A stretch of 64,000 nucleotides of DNA from Rhodococcus koreensis (GTDB lineage Bacteria > Actinomycetota > Actinomycetes > Mycobacteriales > Mycobacteriaceae). Each line of letters begins with the position of its first letter. Within the stretch, counting starts at the first letter, position 1. Positions 42,838 to 51,815 of the stretch are shown here, piece by piece. A model generated the notes under the pieces. It saw only the letters and a program-made list of their open reading frames with translations, had not been told where the DNA came from and made no database searches. Location: positions 4,836,001-4,900,000 of the forward strand of contig NZ_FNSV01000005.1 in assembly GCF_900105905.1 (NCBI RefSeq). Reading direction: 5' to 3'. Both the position numbers and the translations under genes were made by a program.

Positions 42838-44619
42838 ATGACTGACATCCAGGTTCCCGTTCTCATCGTGGGCGGCGGTGGCGCCGGGCTCACGGCGTCG
42901 ATGTCGCTGTCCAACCTCGGCGTCGACTCGCTGTTGGTGAGCGGTCTGCCGGGCACGTCGACGCTGCCGAAGGCGCACGTGCTCAACCAGCGCGCGATGG
43001 AGATCTTCACCGAGGTGGGGGTGGCTCCCGAGATCTACAAGCGCAGCACCCCTGCGGCGAACATGCGGGCGAACGGCTGGTACGCCGGCCTGGCCGGCGC
43101 CCACGACGGCTACGGACGCAAGCTCGGCGAGCTCGAGGCGTGGGGCGGCGGCTACACCGACCCCGACTACGTGGCCGCGAGCCCCTGCCGGACCTGCAAC
43201 CTGCCGCAGATCCGGCTCGAGCCGGTCCTGAAGGGGCACGCCGAGAAGCTGAACCCAGGTGGGATTCGGTTCAACCACGAGCTCATCGATCTGGTCCAGG
43301 ACGCCGACGGTGTGACCGCCACCGTGCGGGACAAGGACGCCGACGCGACCTACCAGGTGCGCTCGCAGTACCTGATCGCTGCCGACGGCGGCCGGACGGT
43401 CGGCAAGCTCGTCGGGGTGGAGATGAACGGACCGCGGGACATCATGAAGATGGTCTCGATCCACATGACCGCGGACCTCTCCCCGTGGGCCGCCGACGAC
43501 GACGTGCTGATCCGCTGGCTGGTCAACCCCGACTTCGGGGGCTCGTGGAGCGGGGTGCTGGTCCCGATGGGACCCGACCACTGGGGCCCGGAATCGGAGG
43601 AGTGGGTCTTCCACATGCAGTACGCCACCGACGACCCGGACGCGATGCAGGAGGAGAAGGTCCTCGCTCGGATGCGCGCCTCACTCGGCCTTCCGCCCGA
43701 CCTGGTGCCGACGGTGCACCGAATCAGCCAGTGGGTGATGGAGGGCGTCATCGCGGACAAGTTCCGCCAGGGCCGGGTGTTCTTCGCGGGTGACGCCGCG
43801 CACCGTCACCCCCCGACCGGTGGCCTGGGCCTGACCTCGGCGATCCACGACGTCTACAACCTGAGCTGGAAGCTGGCCGCGGTCCTGGCCGGCCGCGCCG
43901 GCGACGGCCTGCTGGACACCTACGAGGCCGAGCGCAAGCCCGTCGACCAGAACAACATCGACAACGCAATCGCCAACGCGATGAACCACTTCACGATCGA
44001 CAAGGCCCTGGGCCTCTCGCCCGAGAAGACCCCGGAGGAGAACTGGGCCGAGCTCGCCCCGCTGTGGCACGAGCTTCCGGAGTCGGCGGCCAAGCGGCAC
44101 GCCCTCAACCGGGCGATCGGCTCACAGACCATGGAGTTCCGCCACCACAACGTCGAATTCGGCTACCGCTACGACTCCACCGCCATCGTGTCCGACGGGA
44201 GCCCGGAGTACGTGCCGCTCGACCCGGTCCGCCTCTACGAGCCCAGTACCCAGCCGGGCCACCCGATGCCGCACGCGTTCGTGGAGCGACGAGGCGAGCG
44301 GATCCCGCTCGGCACCCTCGTCCACGGCGGCAAGTTCCTGCTCCTCGCCGGCGAGGAGGGCCACGCCTGGGTCGAGGCCGCCAACAAGATCGCCGCCGAG
44401 AACGACCTCCCGCTGGTCGCCGGCACCGTCGGCGTCCTCGACTCCGACTTCATCGACGTGCGCTGCGCCTGGTTGAAGAACCGCGGCATCTCCTCCACCG
44501 GCGCCGTCCTGGTGCGGCCCGACCGATACGTCGCGTTCCGGTCGAGCGACGGCGTCGCCGACCCGCACGCCGCGCTCGAGGACGCCCTGTCCCAGGTGCT
44601 CTCCACCGAGCTCCGCTGA
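42838..44619 (+). CDS. FAD-dependent aromatic hydroxylase (TfdB/PheA-like)
   Basis: This 593-residue group A flavoprotein monooxygenase would hydroxylate a phenolic ring using NAD(P)H and O2. FAD motifs are GGGGAGLTASMSL (12-24), AADGGRTVG and FFAGDAAHRHPPTGGLGL. The C-terminal thioredoxin-like domain is present (GKFLLLAGEEGHAWVE). The length fits 2,4-dichlorophenol/phenol hydroxylases. AAAGGAGA precedes the start. It is first in an operon with ring-cleavage-type genes, so it likely makes the catechol or quinol for them. Confidence 0.9.
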   Translation: MTDIQVPVLIVGGGGAGLTASMSLSNLGVDSLLVSGLPGTSTLPKAHVLNQRAMEIFTEVGVAPEIYKRSTPAANMRANGWYAGLAGAHDGYGRKLGELEAWGGGYTDPDYVAASPCRTCNLPQIRLEPVLKGHAEKLNPGGIRFNHELIDLVQDADGVTATVRDKDADATYQVRSQYLIAADGGRTVGKLVGVEMNGPRDIMKMVSIHMTADLSPWAADDDVLIRWLVNPDFGGSWSGVLVPMGPDHWGPESEEWVFHMQYATDDPDAMQEEKVLARMRASLGLPPDLVPTVHRISQWVMEGVIADKFRQGRVFFAGDAAHRHPPTGGLGLTSAIHDVYNLSWKLAAVLAGRAGDGLLDTYEAERKPVDQNNIDNAIANAMNHFTIDKALGLSPEKTPEENWAELAPLWHELPESAAKRHALNRAIGSQTMEFRHHNVEFGYRYDSTAIVSDGSPEYVPLDPVRLYEPSTQPGHPMPHAFVERRGERIPLGTLVHGGKFLLLAGEEGHAWVEAANKIAAENDLPLVAGTVGVLDSDFIDVRCAWLKNRGISSTGAVLVRPDRYVAFRSSDGVADPHAALEDALSQVLSTELR

Positions 44620-44645
44620 CCTAGATCTCACAAGGAGAATCCCCC

Positions 44646-45512
44646 ATGCGTATCGCCAACCTCGCCGGACGGCTCGTCCTGGTCACCGACACCGGTGCCG
44701 TCGACGTCGAAGAGGCCAGCCGGGGCCAGTTCGGGCCCGACCCGACCGCCATCTACCGCCGGTGGCCCGACTTCACCGCCTGGGCCGAATCGGCCGAGCT
44801 TCCGTCCGGCCGACCCTACGACGACGCCGAACTCGGCGCACCGGTCCCGGAGCCGGGTCAGGTGTTCGCGATCGGTCTGAACTACCGCGCGCACGCCACC
44901 GAGAGCGGGTTCGACTTCCCGGTCGAGCCGCCGGTCTTCACCAAGTTCCGCACCTCGATCACCGGTCCAGTCGGTGACCTCGCCCTACCGGGCGAGACCG
45001 TCGACTGGGAGGCCGAGCTGGTCGTCGTCATCGGCCGCGAGGCCCGTCACGTCGCCGCGGCAGACGCGTGGGACTACGTCGCCGGCCTGACCGCCGGGCA
45101 GGACTACTCCGAGCGCACGCGGCAACTCGTCGCGCCCGCACCGCAGTTCAGCCTCGGCAAGTCGTTCCCCGGCTTCGCGCCGATCGGCCCGGTCGTCGTC
45201 ACGCTCGACGAGCTGCCGGACCCCGCAGACCTCGAGATCGGCTGCAGCATCAACGGGGAACAGGTCCAGAAGGCCCGCACCAGCGACCTGATCTTCTCGA
45301 TCCCGGTCCTCATCGAGCGACTCTCCGCGGTCCTGCCGCTGCAGCCGGGTGACCTGATCTTCACCGGCACACCCAGCGGCGTGGGCGGCGGACGAACCCC
45401 GAAGCGGTTCCTCGTCCCCGGCGAGGAGGTCGTCACCTGGATCGAGGGCATCGGTGCACTCCGTCAACGATGCGTGCCCGGCACCCCGCACACCACCGCC
45501 TCCGCCTCGTAA
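44646..45512 (+). CDS. Fumarylacetoacetate hydrolase (FAH) family protein
   Basis: This 288-residue protein has FAH landmarks: QVFAIGLNYRAHATESG, PPVFTKFRTSITGP, VDWEAELVVVIGR (metal Glu), GLTAGQDYSER and DLIFTGTPSGVG. It would hydrolyse an acylpyruvate or diketo acid formed after ring cleavage. AAGGAG lies 8 nt before the ATG. It is 26 nt after the hydroxylase gene and 27 nt before the dioxygenase gene. Confidence 0.9.
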   Translation: MRIANLAGRLVLVTDTGAVDVEEASRGQFGPDPTAIYRRWPDFTAWAESAELPSGRPYDDAELGAPVPEPGQVFAIGLNYRAHATESGFDFPVEPPVFTKFRTSITGPVGDLALPGETVDWEAELVVVIGREARHVAAADAWDYVAGLTAGQDYSERTRQLVAPAPQFSLGKSFPGFAPIGPVVVTLDELPDPADLEIGCSINGEQVQKARTSDLIFSIPVLIERLSAVLPLQPGDLIFTGTPSGVGGGRTPKRFLVPGEEVVTWIEGIGALRQRCVPGTPHTTASAS

Positions 45513-45539
45513 CACCTGACAGGGAAGGACAGACCCGCC

Positions 45540-46463
45540 ATGGCTCTGCACCGCCTCACCTCGATCACCGTCGGCGTCCCCAACGTCGAGGAAACCGCCG
45601 CCTACTACACCGACTTCGGTCTCACACCGCTCGGGGGAAACGCGTTCGCCACCACCGACGGCGGCGAGCAGTTCAAGCTCGCCCACGCACCCCGCAGGCG
45701 CCTCGTCGAGATCGGCATCGGCGCGGAGAATCCCGACGACCTCGACCGCATCGCCCGTCAGCTCCGCACCCTGGACCTGCCGGTCGAGCGGACCGCCGAC
45801 GCGCTGGTCACCGAGGAGCCGATCGCGGGCTTTCGCGCCGTCGTCTCGGTGGCACCCCGCATCGAGCAGCAGCGCACCGAGCCCACCCCGTACAACGGGC
45901 CCGGCCGGATCGACCGCGCCAACGTGCGGGCGCCGGGCATCGTGCGCGAGGGCCCGGTGGCCCCGCGCAAGCTCGGGCACGTGGTCATCGGGTCCACCGA
46001 CCAGGCCGCGACCCAGCGGTTCTTCACCGAGGGCATCGGGTTCAAGGTCAGCGACGTCGTCCCGTCCATCGCCGCGTTCATGCGGTGCTCGACCGACCAC
46101 CACAACGTGCTGGTTCAGCAGGCACCGGTGAACTTCTTGCACCACACCTCCTGGCAGGTCGAGGACATCGACGAAATCGGCCGCGGCGCAATGGCGATGC
46201 TCGAGGAGAACCCCGAGCGGCACGTCTGGGGCCTGGGTCGCCACCACGTCGGATCCAACTTCTTCTGGTACCTCAAAGACCCGGCCGGCAACTTCTCCGA
46301 GTACTACTCCGACATCGACTGCATCGTCGACGACGCGCTCTGGACACCCGGCACCTGGGAAGGTGTGAAGGGCCTGTTCAACTGGGGCCCGCCCCCGCCG
46401 CCGTCCTTCCTCATGCCCGAGGACGTCGCCGCGATGATGACCGGGGCCCACAATGCCGGTTAA
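45540..46463 (+). CDS. VOC-fold extradiol-type dioxygenase
   Basis: This 307-residue two-domain vicinal-oxygen-chelate protein has iron-ligand candidates His147 (KLGHVVIG), His201/202 (FLHHTSWQV) and Glu254 (GNFSEYYSDI). These are the spacings of type I extradiol dioxygenases. It would cleave a dihydroxylated ring next to a hydroxyl. The last 11 nt overlap the ligase gene. A hydroxyphenylpyruvate-type reaction is less likely given its short length. Confidence 0.85.
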   Translation: MALHRLTSITVGVPNVEETAAYYTDFGLTPLGGNAFATTDGGEQFKLAHAPRRRLVEIGIGAENPDDLDRIARQLRTLDLPVERTADALVTEEPIAGFRAVVSVAPRIEQQRTEPTPYNGPGRIDRANVRAPGIVREGPVAPRKLGHVVIGSTDQAATQRFFTEGIGFKVSDVVPSIAAFMRCSTDHHNVLVQQAPVNFLHHTSWQVEDIDEIGRGAMAMLEENPERHVWGLGRHHVGSNFFWYLKDPAGNFSEYYSDIDCIVDDALWTPGTWEGVKGLFNWGPPPPPSFLMPEDVAAMMTGAHNAG

Positions 46464-48459
46464 TGACCGTGCACACGTCCCCGTGCCGGCGTGGACCCCG
46501 ACAGCGGACGCCGCCGCCCGAACACAGATCAGCACGTTCGGGCGGTGGCTGGCCACCGAAGGACGTGGTGAGTTCGGCGGCTACGACGAGCTCTGGCGCT
46601 GGTCGACCACCGAACTCGAGGAGTTCTGGCAGGCGATCGCCGACTTCTACGACGTGCGCTTCCGCCAGCAGGCAACGCGAGTGCTGGCCGACGACGCGAT
46701 GCCGGGCGCGGAGTGGTTCCCCGCCGCCACACTCAACTACGCCGACCAGGCGCTGCGCCACACCGGCGACAGGACCGCGATCGTCGCCGTCTCCGAAGGC
46801 GGGCACCGGCACGAGGTGACCCGCGACGAGCTCCGCAACCAGGTCGCCTCCCTCGCACACTGGCTCCGAACCCAGGGCATCGGCCCGGGCGACCGTGTCG
46901 TCGGCTACCTCCCGAACATCACCGCCACCGTCGTCGCGTTCCTCGCCACCGCCGCCGTCGGCGCCACCTGGTCGGCCTGCTCCCAGGAGTACTCACCCGA
47001 CGGCGCCGCCGACCGCCTCGGCCAGCTCGAACCCACCGTGCTGTTCATCGCCGACGGCTACCGCTACGCCGGCAAGGAACACGACCGCTCCACCCACAAC
47101 GACGAACTCCGGCGCCTGCTGCCCTCGGTGCGAACCACCGTGTGGGTGCCGCACCTCGGCGCGGCCCAGCCACCCGGCACCGAGCACTTCGACACCCTCA
47201 CCCAGGGCGACCACCTGCTCGAAACGACCCCGGTGCCGTTCGACCAGCCGCTGTGGGTGCTGTACTCGAGCGGCACCACCGGCCGCCCCAAGGGCATCGT
47301 GCACGGCCACGGCGGCGTCACCCTCGAGCACCTCAAGTTCCTCGGCCTCCACCTCGACCTCGACGCCTCCTCCCGCTTCGCCTGGTACACCAGCACCAGC
47401 TGGATGATGTGGAACATCCAGGTCTCCGGCCTGCTCCTCGGCGCCACGATCGTGCTCTACGACGGCAGCCCCGGCTGGCCACACCCCGGCGCCCTGTGGC
47501 AGCTGGCCGCCGACGAGCAGCTGACATTCCTGGGCACCAGCGCCGCCTACCTGACCGCCGCCCACAAGGACGGCACCCACCTCGCCGCGGCCTACGACCT
47601 CCAGCTGACCGGCCTCGGCAGCACCGGCTCACCACTGCCCGCCGGCACCGCCCAATGGATCCACGACACCCTGCCCACGACCTGGCTCGCCGCCGCCAGC
47701 GGCGGCACCGACATCGCCTCCGGGTTCGCCGGCGGCGTACCCACCCTCCCGTCGTACCCCGGCGAGATGCAGGCCCGGTTACTCGGCGTGGCCCTCGAAT
47801 CCTGGGATCAGCACGGACAACCCGTCACCGACGAGGTCGGCGAGCTCGTCGTCACCCGCCCGATGCCGTCCATGCCGCTGTACTTCTGGAACGACCCCGA
47901 CGGAGCCCGATACCGCGACGCTTACTTCTCCACCTACCCCGACGTGTGGCGCCACGGCGACTGGGTCACGGTCAACACCCGCGGCGGCGTCATCGTCCAC
48001 GGCCGCTCCGACGCCACCATGAACCGGTACGGCGTCCGCATGGGCAGCGCCGAAATCTACGAAGTCGTCGACCAACTCGAAGAAGTCGCCGACGCAGTCA
48101 TCGTCGGCGTCGAGGAATCCGACGGCGGCTATTGGATGCCGCTCTTCGTGGTCCTCGCCGACGGACACGACCTCGACCCCGACCTCATCGCCCGAATTCG
48201 CGGCCGGATCCGGTCCGAAGTCTCCCCCCGCCACGTCCCCGACGACGTCATCGCCGTTCCCGCACTGCCCCACACCATGACCGGCAAACGCCTCGAAGTC
48301 CCCATCAAGCGAGTCCTCCAGGGCGCCGCACTATCGAGTGTCGCCAACCCGGCCGCACTCGACGACGCCGACGCGCTTGCACAGTTCGTCCCGATCGCAG
48401 CCCAACGAAAGACGGCCCTGCACACTGACATTCCTCACACCTCGTCACCGGCGACCTGA
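46453..48459 (+). CDS. Acetoacetyl-CoA synthetase-like AMP-forming ligase
   Basis: This 668-residue ligase has the N-terminal ACAS cap (FGGYDELWRWSTTELEEFW) and AMP-binding motif YSSGTTGRPKGIVH. SWMMWNIQVSGLLLGA and RHGDWVTVN are also present, and the Lys-containing end MTGKRLEVPIKRVLQG. The size and cap fit acetoacetyl-CoA synthetase. An FAH-type step could release acetoacetate, which this enzyme would activate. It overlaps the dioxygenase gene and ends the operon. Confidence 0.9.
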   Translation: MPVNDRAHVPVPAWTPTADAAARTQISTFGRWLATEGRGEFGGYDELWRWSTTELEEFWQAIADFYDVRFRQQATRVLADDAMPGAEWFPAATLNYADQALRHTGDRTAIVAVSEGGHRHEVTRDELRNQVASLAHWLRTQGIGPGDRVVGYLPNITATVVAFLATAAVGATWSACSQEYSPDGAADRLGQLEPTVLFIADGYRYAGKEHDRSTHNDELRRLLPSVRTTVWVPHLGAAQPPGTEHFDTLTQGDHLLETTPVPFDQPLWVLYSSGTTGRPKGIVHGHGGVTLEHLKFLGLHLDLDASSRFAWYTSTSWMMWNIQVSGLLLGATIVLYDGSPGWPHPGALWQLAADEQLTFLGTSAAYLTAAHKDGTHLAAAYDLQLTGLGSTGSPLPAGTAQWIHDTLPTTWLAAASGGTDIASGFAGGVPTLPSYPGEMQARLLGVALESWDQHGQPVTDEVGELVVTRPMPSMPLYFWNDPDGARYRDAYFSTYPDVWRHGDWVTVNTRGGVIVHGRSDATMNRYGVRMGSAEIYEVVDQLEEVADAVIVGVEESDGGYWMPLFVVLADGHDLDPDLIARIRGRIRSEVSPRHVPDDVIAVPALPHTMTGKRLEVPIKRVLQGAALSSVANPAALDDADALAQFVPIAAQRKTALHTDIPHTSSPAT

Positions 48460-48504
48460 CCCCACCAGCCATCCGACCGGCCCGGACAGCCAGCCGACTT
48501 CGCC

Positions 48505-49101
48505 TTACGTCGCCGCATCCGAGGACAGCGCGGCGAGCTGGTGCCGAACCGCGGCGGTGACGCGCTGCCGGTCGTCGGTGGCGAGGAGGTCGAGCAGGGC
48601 GCCCCGCAGTACCGCCAACGCCGCGGTGCGACGGACCGCACCGGCCTCGCGGTCCCTCTCCGGCTGCGGTTGGCACGAGGCGAGGACGGCCAACCAGTCG
48701 TCGACCGTCGACCGGGCGAACCCGGCCCACGCACCGTCGGGTTCGACGAGTGAGCGGGCGTACGCCTCGGTCCACAACCGCAGCAACGGACGATGCTCCT
48801 CGGCGGCGAGCCACTCCCATACCCGCTCGACCGCCGCGGGCAGCCCGATCGGCTCCGCGCCCGCGTCCTGCCCGAGGCGGTCCAGCATCGTCAGCTCGTC
48901 GCTGCGGGCCTTCGCCAGCAAGGCGCGCACCAAGCCGTCCTTGTTGCCGAACAAGAACATCAGCACACGTGGGCTCGAGCCGATCGCCGCCGCCAACGGA
49001 CGCAGCGACAGATCGGCCAACCCGTGCTCGAGCGCGTAGCGGTAGGCGGCGTCGAGCAACTCGGTCTGCCGCGCGGACGGGGTTGTCGTTTCCGGGGACA
49101 C
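48505..49101 (-). CDS. TetR-family regulator 4
   Basis: This 198-residue regulator has helix-turn-helix region LADLSLRPLAAAIGSSPRVLMFLFGNKDGL at about 28-57, unusual in having FLFGNK instead of YYHFGSK. A C-terminal helical domain with a Trp-rich start follows (VWEWLAAEEHRPLLRLW). It diverges from the GNAT gene across an 85-nt gap with a 22-bp palindrome. It is convergent with the aromatic operon. Confidence 0.88.
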   Translation of the reverse strand: MSPETTTPSARQTELLDAAYRYALEHGLADLSLRPLAAAIGSSPRVLMFLFGNKDGLVRALLAKARSDELTMLDRLGQDAGAEPIGLPAAVERVWEWLAAEEHRPLLRLWTEAYARSLVEPDGAWAGFARSTVDDWLAVLASCQPQPERDREAGAVRRTAALAVLRGALLDLLATDDRQRVTAAVRHQLAALSSDAAT

Positions 49102-49117
49102 GGCGGTAGCCTACCTC

Positions 49118-49139
49118 CACTGAAACAGTCGTGTCAGTG
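49118..49139. promoter_or_regulatory. TetR 4 operator
   Basis: This 22-bp imperfect palindrome has arms CACTGA and TCAGTG plus an inner AC/GT pair. Eight of eleven positions pair. It lies between the divergent TetR 4 and GNAT starts, probably overlapping both promoters. Confidence 0.65.
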
Positions 49140-49186
49140 AGTGCAGAGCATCACCCGCCAGGGACGCGCTCCGGGAAAGGAAACCC

Positions 49187-49723
49187 ATGTCGTCGCAATC
49201 ACCCCAGCGACCGGAAGTCGTGGTGCGCCCGGCCGATCGTCCCGGCGATCTGGGCTGGGCCGTGATGGCCCACGGCGAGATCTACCACCAGCAGTTCGGG
49301 TGGGACGCCGGCTTCGAGGCGCTGGTTGCACAGATCGTCGCCGACTACGCCACCGACCATGACCCGGCCCGGGAAGGCGCCTGGATCGCCGAGGTCGACG
49401 GCCAGCGCGTGGGGTGCATCTTCTGCGTCGCCGGCGACGAACGCGCAGTCGCCAAACTACGGATCCTGCTGGTCGCCCCGGGCGCCCGCGGTCTCGGCGT
49501 CGGGTCCCGGCTGGTCGAGCGATGCATCACGTTCGCCCGCGACGCCGGCTACCGGCAGGTCACGCTGTGGACCAACGACGTGCTGGCGTCGGCCCGCAGG
49601 ATCTACGAGGGTGCCGGGTTCGTCCTCACCGACGAAGAACCACACCACAGCTTCGGCCACGACCTCGTCGGCCAGAATTGGACCCTCGACCTGAGCGTGA
49701 CCACGACGGCGACCGGTAACTGA
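49187..49723 (+). CDS. GNAT-family acetyltransferase
   Basis: This 178-residue protein has the acetyl-CoA-binding motif A at about 100-120 (LRILLVAPGARGLGVGSRLVERC, an R/Q-x-x-G-x-G/A form). Motif B is ARRIYEGAGF. It would acetylate a small molecule or protein amine; the substrate is unknown. AAAGGAAA precedes the ATG. It is divergent from and probably controlled by TetR 4. Confidence 0.88.
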   Translation: MSSQSPQRPEVVVRPADRPGDLGWAVMAHGEIYHQQFGWDAGFEALVAQIVADYATDHDPAREGAWIAEVDGQRVGCIFCVAGDERAVAKLRILLVAPGARGLGVGSRLVERCITFARDAGYRQVTLWTNDVLASARRIYEGAGFVLTDEEPHHSFGHDLVGQNWTLDLSVTTTATGN

Positions 49724-49727
49724 CGAC

Positions 49728-50174
49728 CTACGGAGGCGCCGGCAGCATGTCGAGGACGGCCCGCTCGGCGCCGGCGGCCGTCAACGCCGACCGGGTCGCG
49801 GCGAGCCACGCATCGGCCCACGCCGGTTCGATGCCGCGCAGCAACTGGTACTGCGCGTGCCAGGACGCGGCCCGGAATCCGGGCTGTTCCGGTGGATGCA
49901 GGCGCAGAGCGATGCGCTCGGCCACCGACTCCGCGACCCAGGACACGAACTCGTCCGGATCGGTGGTGTGCCGGTCCGACAGCAACCGATCGCGTTCCCG
50001 GACGGTCAGATGCCACCCGCCCTCGGGCGCACTCCAGCAGAACGGACGCGCGTCCTCGTGCGCCTGCCCGAGCGCCGGCAGATCCTCCGGGCGCGCACCC
50101 ATCCGCCCCGTCACCTCCAGGATCCGCCGGCGCATGTCGTGATCGAGCAGGTCGTCGTTCAACGGATCAACCAT
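49728..50174 (-). CDS. Imm63-like immunity protein for the TNT toxin
   Basis: This 148-residue acidic protein has a pattern like Imm63 immunity proteins: WHLTVRERDRLLSDRHTTDP, FVSWVAESVAERIALRL, and RAASWHAQYQLLRGIEPAW. It starts 7 nt after the stop of the TNT-domain gene on the same strand. That is the usual toxin-immunity order. It would stay in the cytoplasm and block NAD+ hydrolysis before the toxin is exported. Confidence 0.75.
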   Translation of the reverse strand: MVDPLNDDLLDHDMRRRILEVTGRMGARPEDLPALGQAHEDARPFCWSAPEGGWHLTVRERDRLLSDRHTTDPDEFVSWVAESVAERIALRLHPPEQPGFRAASWHAQYQLLRGIEPAWADAWLAATRSALTAAGAERAVLDMLPAPP

Positions 50175-50181
50175 GTACGCG

Positions 50182-50874
50182 TCACTGCAGCGGGTACACG
50201 CTGCGCACATACCCGGCGCACCGCAGCCAGCTGACATCGACCTTCGTCCCGCATTCGGCGACCTGCGGCAGCAAGTCAGGCACCACCTCGAACTGCGTAC
50301 CGAACCCCTGCTGCTCGAACCACGGTGCAATAGGACCGGTGTACAGGGGAAGGGGCTTGGTCACGACGTAGACGTGGTAGTTGCAGAAGTCCGCGGGATC
50401 GGACACCAGGTTCACCGGCGGAAGCGCGCGGGAGGTGTAACTCGCGCCGGCCGGGGCCAGGAAGTTGCCGCCTTCGCTGCCGTACCGGTCGATCAGCGTG
50501 CCCACATCCAACTGCCCCTGCACCCGCCGGGGGTTCCCGCTGCCGTCGAGGACGTAACCGTTCTTCGGCGGGTACTTGTAGGAACCCGCCGGAACCACCG
50601 TCGGATCCCAGTACTTGCTCAGAAACTGATCGGCCGTGAGATCGCCGGTGCGCTGGTATCCGGCAAGCTGCACGGCAACCGGGAACAGATCCGACAGCGT
50701 CTGCGGTCCGAGCCTCCGGTCACCGTCGAACAACTCCGTCGAACAACCCTGCCCGCCGAGAAGATCACTCGAACCTGCCGACGAACCCGGCGCCGCACCG
50801 GCGACCGCCCCTTCGGCGAACAGAATCGACAACACGAACCCGACCACAAGGAACAGCTGGCGACAGCGATGCAT
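50182..50874 (-). CDS. Secreted TNT-domain NAD+ glycohydrolase toxin
   Basis: This 230-residue protein has a signal peptide (LFLVVGFVLSILFAEGAVAG). A C-terminal TNT (tuberculosis necrotizing toxin) domain spans about 95-200. It shows YPPKNGYVLDG, LIDRYGSEGGNFLAPAG, SRALPPVNL, YHVYVVTKPLPLYTGPIAPWF and FGTQFE. Arg130, Arg149, His167 and Gln194 fall at the positions expected for the TNT active site. GGAAGGG precedes the start. Unlike CpnT it has no porin or WXG domain, so it would be exported by a signal peptide alone. Confidence 0.88.
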   Translation of the reverse strand: MHRCRQLFLVVGFVLSILFAEGAVAGAAPGSSAGSSDLLGGQGCSTELFDGDRRLGPQTLSDLFPVAVQLAGYQRTGDLTADQFLSKYWDPTVVPAGSYKYPPKNGYVLDGSGNPRRVQGQLDVGTLIDRYGSEGGNFLAPAGASYTSRALPPVNLVSDPADFCNYHVYVVTKPLPLYTGPIAPWFEQQGFGTQFEVVPDLLPQVAECGTKVDVSWLRCAGYVRSVYPLQ

Positions 50875-51210
50875 AACGAACCCTTCCCCCTCGAATGACG
50901 ATTCCGATGCGGTCCCATCTGACCGGGCATCGAGCACAGCAAGATCATTTACGAGAGAATCGTGACAGATCCGTCCGCGATCGTGACCGAACTTGCGACC
51001 GCGCGTCGCCCCCAACGGAATAGCAGCCACCACCGGGGGTATCCAATCCCGACACACGCCGCGCCACACGCGTGCCCGATCGACGCGGCCGAGCCCAGCC
51101 ACCCCTGACCTGGCCCTTTGCGAGCACCGTCACACCCCCCGGGCGCATCCCGTGCCGCCGGGGGCTCTAACCTGGCGGGTCAGAACACGCAGATCACGAG
51201 GTTGAAAATT
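50875..51210. other. Non-coding divergent region
   Basis: This 336-nt gap lies between the TNT toxin gene (minus) and the DUF4193 gene (plus). It should contain both promoters. I see no convincing gene, RNA or strong palindrome. Confidence 0.4.
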
Positions 51211-51504
51211 ATGGCCACCGATTACGACGCACCCAGAGTCACCGATTCCGACGAGTCGACGGACACGTCGCTCGAACAGCTGACCGCCAGCAGGAAAGAA
51301 TCCCAATCACCCGCGGTGGACATCGACGACACCGACCCTGCCGAATCCTTCGACCTGCCCGGCGCCGACCTGTCCGGTGAAGAATTCACCGTCCGCGTCA
51401 TCCCGAAGCAGTCCGACGAATTCACCTGCACCAGTTGCTTCCTGGTCCATCACCGCAGCCGACTCGCCCCGGGTGGGCAGCTGATCTGCCGGGACTGCGT
51501 CTGA
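51211..51504 (+). CDS. DUF4193 zinc-ribbon-like protein
   Basis: This 97-residue acidic protein begins MATDYDAPR. The conserved end is FDLPGADLSGEEFTVRVIPK, then QSDEFTCTSCFLVHHRSRLA and ICRDC. The CxxC pairs suggest a bound zinc. DUF4193 is a well-conserved actinobacterial family of unknown function. It is usually found in a core locus; here it stands alone between accessory genes. Confidence 0.88.
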   Translation: MATDYDAPRVTDSDESTDTSLEQLTASRKESQSPAVDIDDTDPAESFDLPGADLSGEEFTVRVIPKQSDEFTCTSCFLVHHRSRLAPGGQLICRDCV

Positions 51505-51571
51505 CAACACCGATGCGCGCGTCTGCGGCGATGACCGGACAGCGCCGCGGTCCGCGTGCCATCCTCGGGGG

Positions 51572-51692
51572 GTGGCACGCACCTGGTTGTCGGTGACAGT
51601 GGAACTGCTCGGCGGGCGCGGGGACGCGACGTCGTGACGCGGCGCTGCGGGAACGGATGCTGCAGGCGATCGAGGGCATCCGCGCTGGCTGA
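51572..51692 (+). pseudogene. Remnant of a pRiA4b ORF3-like gene
   Basis: A GTG-initiated frame reads MARTWLSVTVELLGGRGDATS then stops. This matches the N-terminus of pRiA4b ORF3-like proteins as I recall them. About 60 nt on, in another frame, DAALRERMLQAIEGIRAG ends at TGA like a C-terminus. The middle of the gene appears to be deleted. Confidence 0.4.
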
Positions 51693-51815
51693 CGGATCGG
51701 ATGTGCCCCCGCGGGCCGACGGAACACGAGGTTCGACGTTCCGCGATGAGTTCGGCCGCCTCTTGCGGTCTGCATACTCGTATCCCGGTCCATCCGTTCA
51801 TTGAAGGAGTCGCGC

